Made by a program: the position numbers and the translations under genes | In this document: one piece after another, positions 48,126-59,731 of the stretch | How positions within the stretch are numbered: the stretch's first letter is position 1 | Layout of the letters: every line of letters starts with the position of its first letter | The notes under the pieces: model-generated | What the model saw: the letters and a program-made list of their open reading frames with translations, nothing else | Databases searched by the model: none | Told to the model about the DNA's origin: nothing | NCBI RefSeq assembly: GCF_018320785.1 | Contig: NC_054886.1 | Location: forward strand, 28,035,732-28,099,731 | DNA from: Cheilinus undulatus | Lineage: Eukaryota > Chordata > Actinopteri > Labriformes > Labridae | Direction of reading: 5' to 3' | Length of the DNA stretch: 64,000 nt

Positions 48126-49967
48126 GTGAGTGGACTATTCCTGACTTGAAGGGACTAAGAGTAGTTGTAGTCACAGTATAAGACTGAAAGTGGCAAAGAC
48201 AGCAAGAGTAGCAAGGATTCAAACAGTAGGCTGGTTCTGGCTTGTTACCAAAAAGGTTCAAAGATCTAGTATTTGATTTAATAGTGACAAATGTGTTACA
48301 CTGTAAAAATAAATGGGTATTTTTTTAAGTATGACTGTGGAGAAGGCACTTCTAATATCTGACTAAATGTGGGTCAGAAAGGGTTTGGATAGTTGGATTA
48401 ATTCTCTTGTTTCCAAATAATTTAGAGGGACTCAAACATATTTGATGTATCAAAAACAAAAGCTTTACACTTTAAAAACTAATCTGAAAACATTTTTTTA
48501 AAGAGTTATTGTGGCAAATACACATCTGATATTGAAATAAATTACCACATAGCAATGGAGTGATTGTTTTAATGATATTACTTTGTTTTTACATTTACAT
48601 GGATAGTTAACATAACTTTTATAAATATAAATGTGGTCAGTACTTTGTTGAAAAAATAATTGGGAAAAAAATCTGCTTTTCTGGTCTCTTTGCCATGTGA
48701 TCTGCTCTTCCTGTTTTTCTTGGTTTTCTATATCATTTTTTTTCTACTTTGTTTAAACCAGGTGTGTGCAGGTCCATTAGCCAAACAGGTCATGTCCAGC
48801 TCAGACCAGAAAGCAGATTCAACCAGGGTCCTCACTCTGAGGAGGGTTGCCCGTATGACCCCGCTATGGAGGATCATGAACAGCAAACCAGCTGGAGCAT
48901 ACTGCCAGAATAACTACGAATGCTCCACAGGAATCTGCAGGTAAACAAGCCCTAATCCTATCCAAAGACAGATGTTTCTATCACTACTTACTCCCACGTC
49001 TGTCCAGCAACGCTAATAAAAGTGGCGAATCAGCATACTAGCCAACACAATTAGCTACAAAAAGGCTCAGCTGTGTTTGATTCATACTTCAACTCTCTTT
49101 ATTAGTTACAAAAGTTACTGATATTCAATGTTAAATTAAAAATGGAAGGTGTCAAAGGACGTTTCAGCAGTCCTTTTTTACTGTTAACTCACACGCGGTA
49201 TGGTCATCTTGACTTTTTTTTTTTAACTAATTCCGTTAGCAAGCTAACTATGTTAGCAAGTCAGGTAATGCAGTTTATTAAAGATAAGGCATTAAAATAA
49301 GGCCAGGTGGCCTTATTTTAATGCCTTATTTTAATGCCTTATATGGGGGAGGGGGACAGTTGGCTAACTTTATTCCTATAAGTGTAGTTTCCTTTCAACT
49401 ACCAGAATACAGTCACTGACATACACAAACATCCAGATGACCAGATGACTTTTGACTTATCCTCTGAGCTGTCAGTGATTATTTTAATGTGGCTTAACCA
49501 AAGTGTACTGAATGTCAATAAAGCTTAAGATTTATCAACATTTAAAAAAAAAGAGTGCTGTAATTTAGGACATTAATCATGTCCTGGTTAATGCATTAAT
49601 GCTTATAGAGCTATTAAAAATGTAGTTTGATAGAAAATTAAAGTTTATTGTCTTTTAACAGTGAATCAGTGAAATTTGGTACTACGTCTTTAGCACTTTG
49701 GATCTGATGCTTTCTTTCCATGGAATTAATACAGTGACAACAGAGGCTTTTAATTCAGTTCAACCAAATTTCCCCTACAAAACTAAACTTGATTTTTTTC
49801 TAGAAATCAGTGTCCTGTTAAGATAAACTGCGCTCAACTGCTGCCTGAGAATGTTTGACCTCAGTAATAAAGATATGTCTCACTTACTCATCTTTTTTCA
49901 TCTTTTTTTCAGGGCGGGATACTGCTCCAGCATCCAGCGTGCCCCCTCAGAGACTGCGACCTACTAG
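48047..49967 (+). CDS. leap2: Liver-expressed antimicrobial peptide 2 precursor
   Basis: LEAP2 is a small secreted cationic peptide, antimicrobial in vitro and a ghrelin-receptor antagonist in vertebrates. Three exons end or start at 48125, 48762-48940 and 49913-49967 with good GT-AG sites. The joined frame gives a hydrophobic signal segment (ALSFVLLVLAQQ, then VCA before the likely cleavage), a propeptide ending in RRVAR, and a 46-residue mature peptide beginning MTPLWR. Its four cysteines at mature positions 17, 23, 28 and 33 match human LEAP2 exactly; the C-terminus is about six residues longer. Oddity: the only nearby ATGs (48035, 48047) are one base out of frame with the signal segment, and that frame has a stop at 48042-48044. 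The gene call is secure; the start is unresolved. A candidate poly(A) signal AATAAA lies at 50187-50192. Confidence 0.92.
48762..48940 (+). CDS. leap2: leap2 exon 2 (propeptide and first three mature cysteines)
   Basis: It starts after AAACCAG and encodes VCAGPLAKQ, the propeptide with LRRVAR, then the mature start and CQNNYECSTGIC. It ends two bases into the next Arg codon, before GTAAAC. A second AG nine bases into the exon could act as an alternative acceptor and would join the ATG frame to the mature-peptide frame while losing the signal peptide. Confidence 0.9.
49284..49329. repeat. 46-bp near-perfect palindrome in leap2 intron 2
   Basis: Two 22-base arms, starting ATAAGGCATTAAAATAAGG, are exact reverse complements around a 2-base GG spacer. 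Part of the right arm is repeated directly after it (TTTAATGCCTTAT, to 49342). A cruciform or RNA hairpin could form. Confidence 0.85.
49913..49967 (+). CDS. leap2: leap2 exon 3 (mature C-terminus)
   Basis: After a long pyrimidine tract and CAG, the exon completes the Arg codon and encodes AGYCSSIQRAPSETATY and TAG. It holds the fourth cysteine. Confidence 0.9.
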
Positions 49968-51559
49968 AAGTACCGGGTCACCACCATGTTTACAACCATA
50001 ATCCTTATGAGGGGCTCTTATTACTTGGGATATGCATGTACCCAGGATTTTTAACTAGCTTTATATTTATGTTTGCCAAAAAAAGTTGCTGAAAATGTTT
50101 ATGAATTGATACAACAGGTAAGTTACTTCTAAGGAAAGGGAATTCGGGGAAGTTATTGAGCCCCATAATGTTTGTTATTCAGTAAAAATAAAAAATACCA
50201 CTTGGATTGACAAGTTGGAACAAACTATTTCTCAAAAGGGCTTTAAACATATCCAAAAATGTTTTTCTCACTGCTAAAATCAAAAACTTTCAGTCCTTAT
50301 TGCAGATTTTAGGTGCCAAAATAAAAACCAAAATAAGCTTTTTTTTGCTGTTACCATTGTCTTTGAGATTTTAGACTATTTATCTGTTTTATGAATTTTG
50401 TAACTTAGTGATCAATAGAGCAGTTCAGACTATCTAAAAACTGCTGGCCTCCAAATTGCTCAGGTTTTCGTCATCAGTTTGTTTATTGATAAAGTTATCT
50501 TTTGAATGTGTCCTTCAGCCCAATCATGTTGATAATGTATAGGCTTTCCCCTTTCACCCAAAAGAATCCTGTTCAAATGTTATTTTTAAATTGTCAAATA
50601 CATGATAGGCTGTAATGTGATAGTGAAATAGCTCATTACAATATGGTCCTGAATTTTAGAGGTGTACAGCACATGGCCTGTTCCAGCATTAAGACATTTT
50701 ACTAAATGTTTCCATACCTTTATTTATCTGGGCTGTTAAAGACAAAACTGGAAAATATGAGATGGAGATATAAGGAAAGGAAAGAAGAAAGGTAAAGGAG
50801 CTGAGGTTAAAAGAAATGTATGTAATGTCTACATCTTTTTTTTCAATCTCAGAATGTGTTAAATGAGCCTAAGTCTGGATCCACTAACTGTTTAATGTGT
50901 TTGTTTTTTTGTTGTTACAAATACAAGAACAAATTAAAAAATGAACATTTGTTTTGCACATCCATCTTCTCAAATTGAAAGTAATCAGGGATTAAAATTT
51001 CAACACGCCTGCATAGTTTACGTCATGCACAGAGCAGGTGATTGCTGATATTTTTTATAAAAAACATATGAGTAGGATTGCACTTTTAAACACCAATTAT
51101 CTTTGTACTGTGTCCTGTCTGTTTGTACTGTAAGACGTACATGTGCAAGCTGGAGATAAAAATAAAATAAAAGAATAGACATAAGTGACTAAATGCATTC
51201 AAATGTTCTCTTTTTTTGTATTTTTGATTTGTTATTTGAATATTAGAATCAGCTTTATTTGCCAAGAATGATTACACAACAATGAATTTGACTCCTTTTG
51301 GCTTTGCTCTCATTGTAGAGGAATTAAACAATAAAAACAAATGATAAATAAAGTGAAAACGTATAAAAAGTCATTAAAAAAATATGTACAAGCTGTTGTC
51401 AGAATTGTTTCTAGTATAGACAAGTCTATGAAAATTGAGGGTATGGTTGCAAAATGGGCAAAGAGGGCAAGGATGCTGACTAGACAAGATCAGAGTTTAA
51501 ATACATCCAAGGAGGTGGGCAGATTTACAGTATATGAGGTAGATAAGATCATTTAAGAT
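49968..51559. other. leap2 3' untranslated region and downstream DNA
   Basis: The untranslated region may end near 50210, after AATAAA at 50187. A second signal cluster lies near 51158-51170. A scrap of a common fish repeat (GAATCAGCTTTATTTGCCAA) lies at 51247-51266, and the array that follows may belong to the same element. Confidence 0.4.
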
Positions 51560-52690
51560 AGTTGGTTAGTGCAATGTGCTTATGAGGTAAGGCATTTTAT
51601 CACAGTGAGCTTTCTCACAGCATTTGAGTTACAGTGAAAAGATCATATGCTTGCAGCATTTAAGTACGGTAAACAGATTACATTAGTAATTGGTATGGCA
51701 AGTGGCAAGATAAGTGCAAACATGCATAAGAAAAAAGGCATTTTACCACAGTGAACCCTCTTACAGCATGAGTTGCAATGAATAGATTAATCTCTCTAAG
51801 CATATAAGTACAGTGAATTGGTTGAATTTGTTATTAGTACAGTATGTAGATGAATAAGTGCAAATATGCATGACAAGTGAAGCATTTTACCATAGTGAGC
51901 ATTCTAAAAGCTTATTACTTGCAGCATTTGACTATGGTACATAGCTTTAATTAGTAATTAGTACAGCAAGTAGATTGCTCTGTGAAAATATGTGTAAAAA
52001 GTGGGGCATTTTACCAGTGAGCCTTCTTATAGGGTTTGAGTTACACTGAATAGATTAATTGAAGTATTTGAATGCGATAAATAGATTTAATTTGTCGTAA
52101 GTACAGTAAGTAGATTGTTTGGTGCAATTAAGTGTCAGAAGTGAGTCATTTTACCACAGAGAGCTCTCTTACAGCATTTGAGTTACAGTGTATAGATTAA
52201 TTATTCACAGCAAATGAGTACAGTAAACAGATTAAAGTAGTAATTAGTTTGACAATTTCATAAAAAAGTGCAAATAAGCCTAAGAAGTGAGTCATTTTAC
52301 CACAGAGAGCCTTTGACAGCATTTGAGGATTGATTGCTTGAAGTATTGGAGTACAGTGAATTGATTGAATTACTTAATACTACAGTAAGTACATTAATTA
52401 CTGCAAATATCTATCAGAGGTGAGGCATTTTACCACAGTGAGCTTTCTTACAGCATTTGAGTTACAATGTGTAGATTAGTTACCTTACAGCGTTTGAGTA
52501 TGGTAAAAAGATTACATTAGCTTTTAGAACGGTAAATCGATTATTTAGTGCAAATTTGCAAATGAGGTGAGGCATTTATCTGCAGTGATTTAAGCTGTTG
52601 ATAGATTAATTAGTATAAATGTGCATTTGAGGTACGGTTTTACCACAGTGAGCATTCTTACAGTATTTAAGATACAGTAAAGCAGTAAGA
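51560..52690 (+). repeat. Degenerate tandem array, about 145-bp unit
   Basis: The core GCATTTTACCACAGTGAGC, followed by TTCTTACAGCATTTGAGTTA, recurs near 51590, 51738, 51884, 52005, 52147, 52292, 52424 and 52637, with a damaged copy near 52570. Spacing is mostly 120-150 bases. The rest of each unit has AGTACAGTAAGTAGATT and AGTGCAAATATG-type pieces. Confidence 0.85.
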
Positions 52691-54135
52691 GACAGTGCGT
52701 GATATTTTATTGAGAACATTTTTTTCCAAATGGACACACATTCTGAATTTAATACATGCAACACATTCCAAAATAATTGGCACATAATTGGCAATTTTGA
52801 ACATTAAATATCTTGCTGTATGCAACACCATATGTTTTTTAACTGGGACTTGTAAAATCAAAGCGCCTCAGTTGGATCTTCTACTATTATAAAACTTTCT
52901 TAAAACTTTCCTTCATTCCATGTTTCACAAAACGTTCCACCATGGACAACAATGTTGCAATGATGCCACAAAACAAATCTTTCATTCACTATTATTCTCC
53001 AGTGTTTAGCCACATTAAGGAATGATACCTGATCTAAAACTATATTCAAAAAGTCTCTGTGCTGTTTGAGCACAGAGTGGGAGCCCTGGTCCAACACCAG
53101 AACTAACTGAAACCAGAATCACACTTTTGACTCATCTGCTTTCACACTTTCACCTTTTTTCATGCACACGCTCAAAGTGGATCTGCTGTCAGCGTTCAAA
53201 AGTCAAAAATCGGCCAGCGTTCAGATGTTCAGTCTTTCACAACGACAGAGACGAGCCAAGTGTGTGAAAGGCACAAACCGAGAGGAACGTCTGGAAATAA
53301 TGTAGATTTAAGAAGAAGATTTTTCCACTTCACAGAAGAATCTGCAGAGTCAGCAGAAATGTCTGCTTACATGTGGGTGTGTGTTTGAGTGTGAGTTTAA
53401 TGTACACACATGTGAGTGTATGTGCACGTGTCTGCATGCCCGGACACACTCATGGGATGAGTCGACACATGCTTGAAATTCAAACAACTATAGATAATCG
53501 CAGAAGCTGAGCTTAAACTATGACTAAAACTATTCGTTGACAGCCTTTTTTCCATGACAAAAACTAGACTAAGACTAACAAAAATAGATCTCTGATGACT
53601 AAAACTGACAAAACAATGCAGCTGTAGCTATTCTGCCTCTCAGCTGTAGAAGGCAGGGACCCCAGGTTAGGCAGGGTGCAGAGAACACAGTACCATGATT
53701 TGGTACCAGATTTAGGCAAGAGAATAAATGCTTGGACTAAAATGTTTCAACTTTCTAAAACTAGATTAAAACTAGAAAGGGTAGAAATGACTAAAATGTG
53801 ACTAAAATTAAAAATAGCTGCCAAAATTTACACTGGAGCAAAGATGTGATTAAAGCTGATTATTTAGTAAAATGGAGACACAAGAGCTTTCAATCAGGAA
53901 AAGGACAAATAACTTCTTCTTCTTTGTCATAATTTTAAACTGTTTAGCACCAGAAATGAACTAATAAATTGCTTCTTCAGTCCTAGAAACACACTGTGGG
54001 ATGATGGTCACATTGATCAGAAAAATACTTTAAAAGTTTGATTAAATATTTTTTCATCAATATTAAATCAGGTTTCCAATCATGTCACAGCACCATCACC
54101 ATCCCTACCCGATAAAAAGGCATTTCTTTTAACCA
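52691..54135. other. Unassigned DNA with an ACTAAAAC-rich repeat scrap
   Basis: No gene is recognised. Positions 53505-53830 are rich in GACTAAAACT/ACTAGATTAAAAC motifs, resembling the insertion at 57186-57680. Confidence 0.35.
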
Positions 54136-54230
54136 TTGGAGACGACGTCCAAAACAAAATGGGTGTCATGCACGGTGTTCCCCATGGTACAATTCTTGGA
54201 CTACTACAATAATCTTTACATGTTAATTTT
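54136..54230 (+). pseudogene. Small LINE reverse-transcriptase fragment
   Basis: At 54174 the sequence encodes GVPHGTILG, a version of the GVPQGSILG motif of LINE polymerases, inside a short open frame without other domains. It is a scrap only. Confidence 0.5.
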
Positions 54231-55664
54231 TGCATGTTTTATTCAGAAGTTCATTTTTTCCCAATATTACAATTGCAGAATAGTATGCAATTATTTTCCC
54301 AACAATATTATTTTAGAAGATATCTAAATTTGACATGAGCTGTTGTATCAAAAGGAATTCTCAGTTTAATTAAGAAAAAATAATCAAAAACAATGAAAGT
54401 AGGCTCTTTTGTAAACTGTGTTCTTTTTTCCTTATGGTGTAATGGTAGTCATGGATACTGATTACTCAGGGACTGGACCTTATAGACACAGGTGTCTTTA
54501 TACAACAATCACTTGAGACTACTGAGACTATGAGCACCAATCGGCTGGACCTCTGTTGAATTTGGTCAGTCACTTTAAAGGGGTGAATTTTTATGCATTT
54601 ATTTGACATTACATATTTTTATTTATTTTAAAACACTTTGTAGAAATCTGTTTTTACTCTGACATTAAAGACTTTATTTTGTAATTTTTTTGTCATAAAA
54701 GATAATTTATATTGAAAATGATAAGATATTTTTAATAGGCTCTGTTTATCCATGTTAGACATTTAAAGTTAGGGTGGGGGATGGTATGAAGCTTGAATGA
54801 GGAATCTTGCAACCATAAAACTGGATGAGTGGCGGCTGGTAAATTAGTGGTTTAAGGTCCATTGGAGTGCAATTTGAGATGATGGCATAAAATCTAAAAC
54901 ATGAGGGACAAAACCACCTGAAAAATGACTTTTGGACATCAAACTAGTCACTTTTTGAAAGAAAAACAATGTAAGGAGTTGTGTTGCAGTGAAAGAAGCA
55001 ATGCATTATCATGACATCACTGTGGACTTTCAATGCATAATCCAACAGTCTACATGTGTTAGGCATATGTCTACCAGTGAGCATTAACAACATCCAAAAT
55101 GCCTTCTACTAATGAGATGAGGTTGGGAAAACAGTATAAGTATAACCTCCTGCATGCTTTTTAATGCAAGACAACAATGAAGCATGCCTCTTGCTGCAAA
55201 AACTGCAAGATCAGGGCTTTGTTAAAAGAAATTTGGCAATAAGTAGCATTGCTGCTGGAACAATGTGTTTGCTGTTCCTTTTTATCATATTGTGAACAGT
55301 TCATGCTCCTTCAGCCTGATGTAGAAATTGGCCGCTTCCTTAGACGTCTGGGCGGGAGTCAGCTGGCTCTCTTGACGTGCACACAGTGATCTTCGTACAA
55401 GGTGTACCAGCCAACTTAAATCCTCCTTTTTTACTGTGTTCAAGAGTATAATGGTCTTTGTTGGTCAGAGATTTTAAAACTCAGGTAGTCGGCCCCAGTG
55501 CTGCCTTAAAGAGGTTTCTCGTCTTAAGGATAATATCGAGACTATGGTGCTTTCTTATGCCACAGAGGCCTGTTTTGATCTTCAGCCTAACTAAAGGAAT
55601 ATTTACATATCTGAATTCTGCATGCTGTGTGCAGTGAAGCCACTGGCAATGAGAATGTATGGAG
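54231..55664. other. Unassigned DNA
   Basis: No gene, RNA or complete repeat is recognised. Confidence 0.3.
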
Positions 55665-56480
55665 CAGTGATACTCAACGTGTGGCTCTGGAGCCACATGT
55701 GGCTCTTTTGTGATTATTTGTGGCTCTTTTATGTCTTAATTTTAAATATTATTCACCAAAAAAACCCTAAAAGGGTAAGTTTTTTTCCACTTTTAACCCA
55801 TTTAAGCTACCTTTAGCCATTAAATACCAATTTTTTGCCCATTTTTGCCACTTCTTTTTGCCACTTTTATCCCATTTTGCCCCTTTTTCCCATTTTTTGC
55901 CCATTAAAGCTACCTTTAGTCACTTGTTTCCAATTTATGCCCAGTTTTGCCACTCTGGACTGCTTTTTGCCTATTTTAGTCACTTTTCAATAATTTTTTT
56001 CAACTTTTGGCCAATCTTTGCCACCTGTAACTCATTTTTTGTCACTTTTTGCCCAATTTTGGTACTTTCTGACCCCTTTTCAACTTTATCTTCCCATTTT
56101 TGCTCCTTTTCATCCATTTTTGCTGCTTTTTAACCATTTTGCCACCTTTAACTTACTTTCTTGCTACTTCAAGCCGTTTTTGCCACTTTTCACCCATTAA
56201 AACTACCTTTCACAAATAAATACCACTTGCTTCCTATTTTGTTGCCCATTTTTGCCACTTATTTTTGCCGTTTTTCAAAATTTTTTTGCCACTTTTCACC
56301 CACTGAAACTACTTTATGCAATTACATACCACTATTTTTTTTTTACCCTTTTCTGCAACTTATTTTTGCTACTTTTAGTCTATTTTTGCCCTTTTTGCCC
56401 ATTTTTGCCACTCTTGACTGCTTTTTGCCCATTTCTGTCACTTTTCAGTCATTTTTTTGCCACTTTTGGACTAGATTAAT
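55665..56480 (+). repeat. hAT-type end followed by a TTTTTGCCACTTTT minisatellite
   Basis: The stretch opens with CAGTGATACTCAACGTGTGG and GAGCCACATGTGGCTC, which resemble the terminus of a widespread fish hAT family. From about 55780 it becomes imperfect units of about 18-24 bases (CCCATTTTTGCCACTTTT). The Phe-, Pro- and His-rich open frames here are products of the repeat. No right terminus was found. Confidence 0.75.
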
Positions 56481-57097
56481 GCAAGCTTGGGAGAAAAAAA
56501 TATGGATCATGCATTGGTACATTGTTCAGTTTCTGTTCTTCTGCCAATTTCTTCACGTTTCATAGTGAAAAATGTCTAAATATGACAATTGCAGTTTTAC
56601 TGCAGCTGACTGTGATCCAGCAGATGAGACATTGCCCTTCCAGCAGAGCCGATGTAACACAAACCATTTTCATTAAGAAATGTTGGTATATGTGTGCACG
56701 CATGACTGTCACAAGTCGACATTTCCATGCCTAGACAGATCCTGTGTCTGTGTTTATTCCTGTGTATTTGCTTTCTGCACATGTATTTAACCCAGGGTCA
56801 TGTATTTTTGTCTTTTGAACCTCAGCAGACTTTGAACGTTTCAAAGTTTTACATGATGTACACTCATACTTTTCTTCTGTGGAACCGTTTCAAACCAATT
56901 TTTTCATCATTCATTTGCATAAACTTGAAAACATTCTACCCATGCTTTTTCCTTCAGTAGCACACCAACAAAATTAATTCATCCAACATTTCATCACCAA
57001 ATACCACATTTATGTAGGTTTTAGGTTACATGAAAATAAAAAGATTGTGAAACAGAGAAACAGTACTCCTGGGACTATGTAATTTATATCCTCCTTG
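56481..57097. other. Unassigned DNA
   Basis: No gene is recognised. Confidence 0.3.
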
Positions 57098-57185
57098 CAT
57101 CTGGCTTCACAGTCAAAGAGGCTGAGTGCTGGACTGGCCTTCCTGCAGTCCAGACCTTTCACCTATAGAAAACATTTGGGGCAAG

Positions 57186-57680
57186 GTTATTAGAGTTAAC
57201 TAAAACTAACTAAAATTTGAAAATCCTTTTAGAGAACTGAAACTAAATAAAAACTAAGCTTTCAAAACAAAAAAGAAAACTAAAACCAAATTCTGTGCTT
57301 CCAAAATCTCCTTAGTTTTAGTCTCTGACAGCAGCATACTCACTGGGATGTATCCCCATGCCTGAAGAGAGTAGTATCCCCTGATTTGATTGGAGAAGAC
57401 TTCACACGGTGGTCATTTTTGGTCTTAAGTTGTATATAAACATAAAAACTGAATATATATAATAATAAGGGAAGAGACTGTTTGGGTCTCGCCCCTGTCA
57501 GGTATTCAATATTACTGAAAAAAACTCACACTAAAACTAATCCAAGCAAAACTAAAACAAGTATTTTTGAACTCGTAACACAGCAAGAAAAACTAATTAG
57601 ACAGATGGTAGAAACAAAATAAGAATATAAAACTAACTCCCCTAAAACCCCAAACTATTATAACCTTTATTTTAAGGATC
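57186..57680. mobile_element. ACTAAAAC-rich insertion in the IS630 relic
   Basis: The insert begins near GGTTATTAGAGTTAACTAAA and ends near AAACTATTATAACC, imperfect inverted ends. The interior is rich in AAACTAAAAC motifs, a common fish repeat type. Exact ends and target duplication are uncertain. Confidence 0.55.
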
Positions 57681-57948
57681 ATGAAACAACAAATCTGGCG
57701 AAGAACTCTAGAATCAGACAATAATGGGACAACATTCTTCCCCCTAAACTCCAACAACTTAGCTCCTTGCTTCCTAGACTGTTGTTAGATGAAGAGGTGA
57801 TGCTACACAGTAGTAGTCATGGCCCTGTCCCAACTTTTTTGAGATATGTTGCTGCCATCAACTTCATAATGAGCTTACATTTTTCATCAAATAATAAAAT
57901 TTGTAATTTTCGACATCTGACATGCTGTTAATGTTCTATTATAATAAA

Positions 57949-58580
57949 AGAGTGGTGCAGTCGTGACATAATTTTGTTGGCAAACCCAGAAGTTCACGTC
58001 GCATGGGTTCCGTCGGTGTTGAGCCTATGGGATTTTTCAATGGGTTTTTGGATTATTGCTGAAAATAAACTCTGTGTCCATTAAAAGTTTATGAAACTTA
58101 CACGTTTTGTTCATAAAGATAATCTTCACAAATTGATAATATAAGCATCATATCTGGTTCGTTAATCTAACTGACGAAAGTAAAAAGCTAACGTCATGCT
58201 ATTTTGAACTACAACATGGTCAACTGAATTTAATGTCATCACCACGGATACAAGTGAACGGCAGGCTCAGTTGCCGTGCTTCGGATGATGACATACAGTC
58301 TTCCTGACAAACACTGTAGTCCTTGTTAGCTGTCTTTTAGCAACCGCCTTTATTAAGATGTGAAAAGACACACAATTCTAAGGTGGGGCACATTTCAGAT
58401 GTGTTTTATGTTGTAGGATAAAGCGTTAAACTCTCTTGAGCTTGTGTTCACCACAGACCTTATTTCAGGCATTTAACTGAAAACTCATTCAAAAATCCAA
58501 GAGACTTTCAGACGAGGGAACTGGAAGCGCTAAAATGCTAACTTATTTCAGTATTTTAGGACTCATTCCTGCACCACTCT
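57949..58580. mobile_element. MITE with 12-bp perfect inverted ends in the IS630 relic
   Basis: The ends are AGAGTGGTGCAG and CTGCACCACTCT, exact inverted repeats. The 632-bp interior is GC-richer than the host and has no open frame. Flanking ATAATAAA and ATATGGGTTTATGAG are continuous in related relics. The target duplication is not clear, so the superfamily is not assigned. Confidence 0.78.
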
Positions 58581-58669
58581 ATATGGGTTTATGAGATGTG
58601 ACAATCATTGCAGTCTATTTTTATTGGCATTTTACAAAGTGTCCCAACTTTTTTGGAAATGGGGTTGTA

Positions 58670-59731
58670 AAAACCAATAACAATATATATATATATATAA
58701 AGCCTATTATAACCAGCAGTAATGCATCAGTGAAGATGAATTAATGCTATAATCTTCCTTTCAAGTAATCGATCATCCTTAGTCTGGGAAAAAAAATAAA
58801 TAAATAAAACAAAAAGGTTTTCAAGGCAAAAAAAAAAAAAAAAATCTTAAAATGGGTCAAAAAAGAACGATTAATCCCAATGAACTACAGAAATTCTGAG
58901 CTTGATCATGATTGAAAATTTTAAAGCATATATATGAGCCTTGAGTGGAGCCTTGAAAGTAGAATTTAATCAAACAAATACTGCCACCTGCTGGTTGCCT
59001 TCATCAACATAAGAATCTGTCATTTTGACCTCCGTGTCTTTGGTTTGAGTTAGTCTTTAAAGACTTTATTTTATTCAGTTAAAGCTCCTCAAAGTACCTC
59101 TCCATTGCCCTCCAAACAAGAGACAAAACACATACCAATCTTTTTAACAGTTTCTACTAAGGCCTCTGTGATTTATCTATACACTTAGGTTTAAGAATAG
59201 CAGGCAGTACCCAAGACTTAAAAATAACTACTTAAACAGAATTGCTATGGACTTTAAAATTTCCCTTTAATATGATGTTTCCATGATAATTTATGATCAA
59301 CCATAACCCAAGAAATTTGGTCTAAAAAACTCTTATAATCTAATTATACCGTTAGTTTCATTTTGAGACTTCCCAGCACACTTCTCACGCTACACCATCG
59401 AAGAGAATACATGTAAATCATCTACAAATAATACATATTTCTATCTGTATATTGCAGAAATTACTGATAAGTATGAACAGTTTTGGACCCAGATACTCCA
59501 CAAAAATTATCATTGCAGTTTATTCTTTAGAATGAATAATCTTTTTTTGTCACAGATTTGCTTTTTTCATTTACGTTTTCCTTTTGTTTCTATTTTATTT
59601 TGTCCTTTTTAGAAACATCTTCTAAATTTTAAGACAGTGTTCAGAAAAACAGTAAAAACCCTACATTAAATGCATTTATTTCCAACAAATCACAGCGACA
59701 AGATTTCTTTCAGTGTTAAAAAATAAGAAGT
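58670..59731. other. Unassigned DNA right of the transposon relic
   Basis: No gene is recognised. It holds a (TA)n tract at about 58684-58699 and an A-tract at about 58829-58844. Confidence 0.35.

Larger units (their letters stand above)
57098..58669 (+). mobile_element. Tc1/IS630-type transposon relic with two nested insertions
   Basis: The left part encodes decayed transposase around GTGCTGGACTGGCC and CAGTCCAGACC. The middle part (57681-57948) carries GTCCCAACTTTTTTGAGATA and the usual 3' region. The terminus near 58640-58669 reads GTGTCCCAACTTTTTTGGAA. Removing 57186-57680 and 57949-58580 restores the expected family order. It is related to the relic at 880-2165. Confidence 0.75.

Noticed and set aside
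55858-56565. Overlapping frames rich in Phe, Pro and His
   Set aside because: They are products of the TTTTTGCCACTTTT minisatellite and exist in more than one frame.
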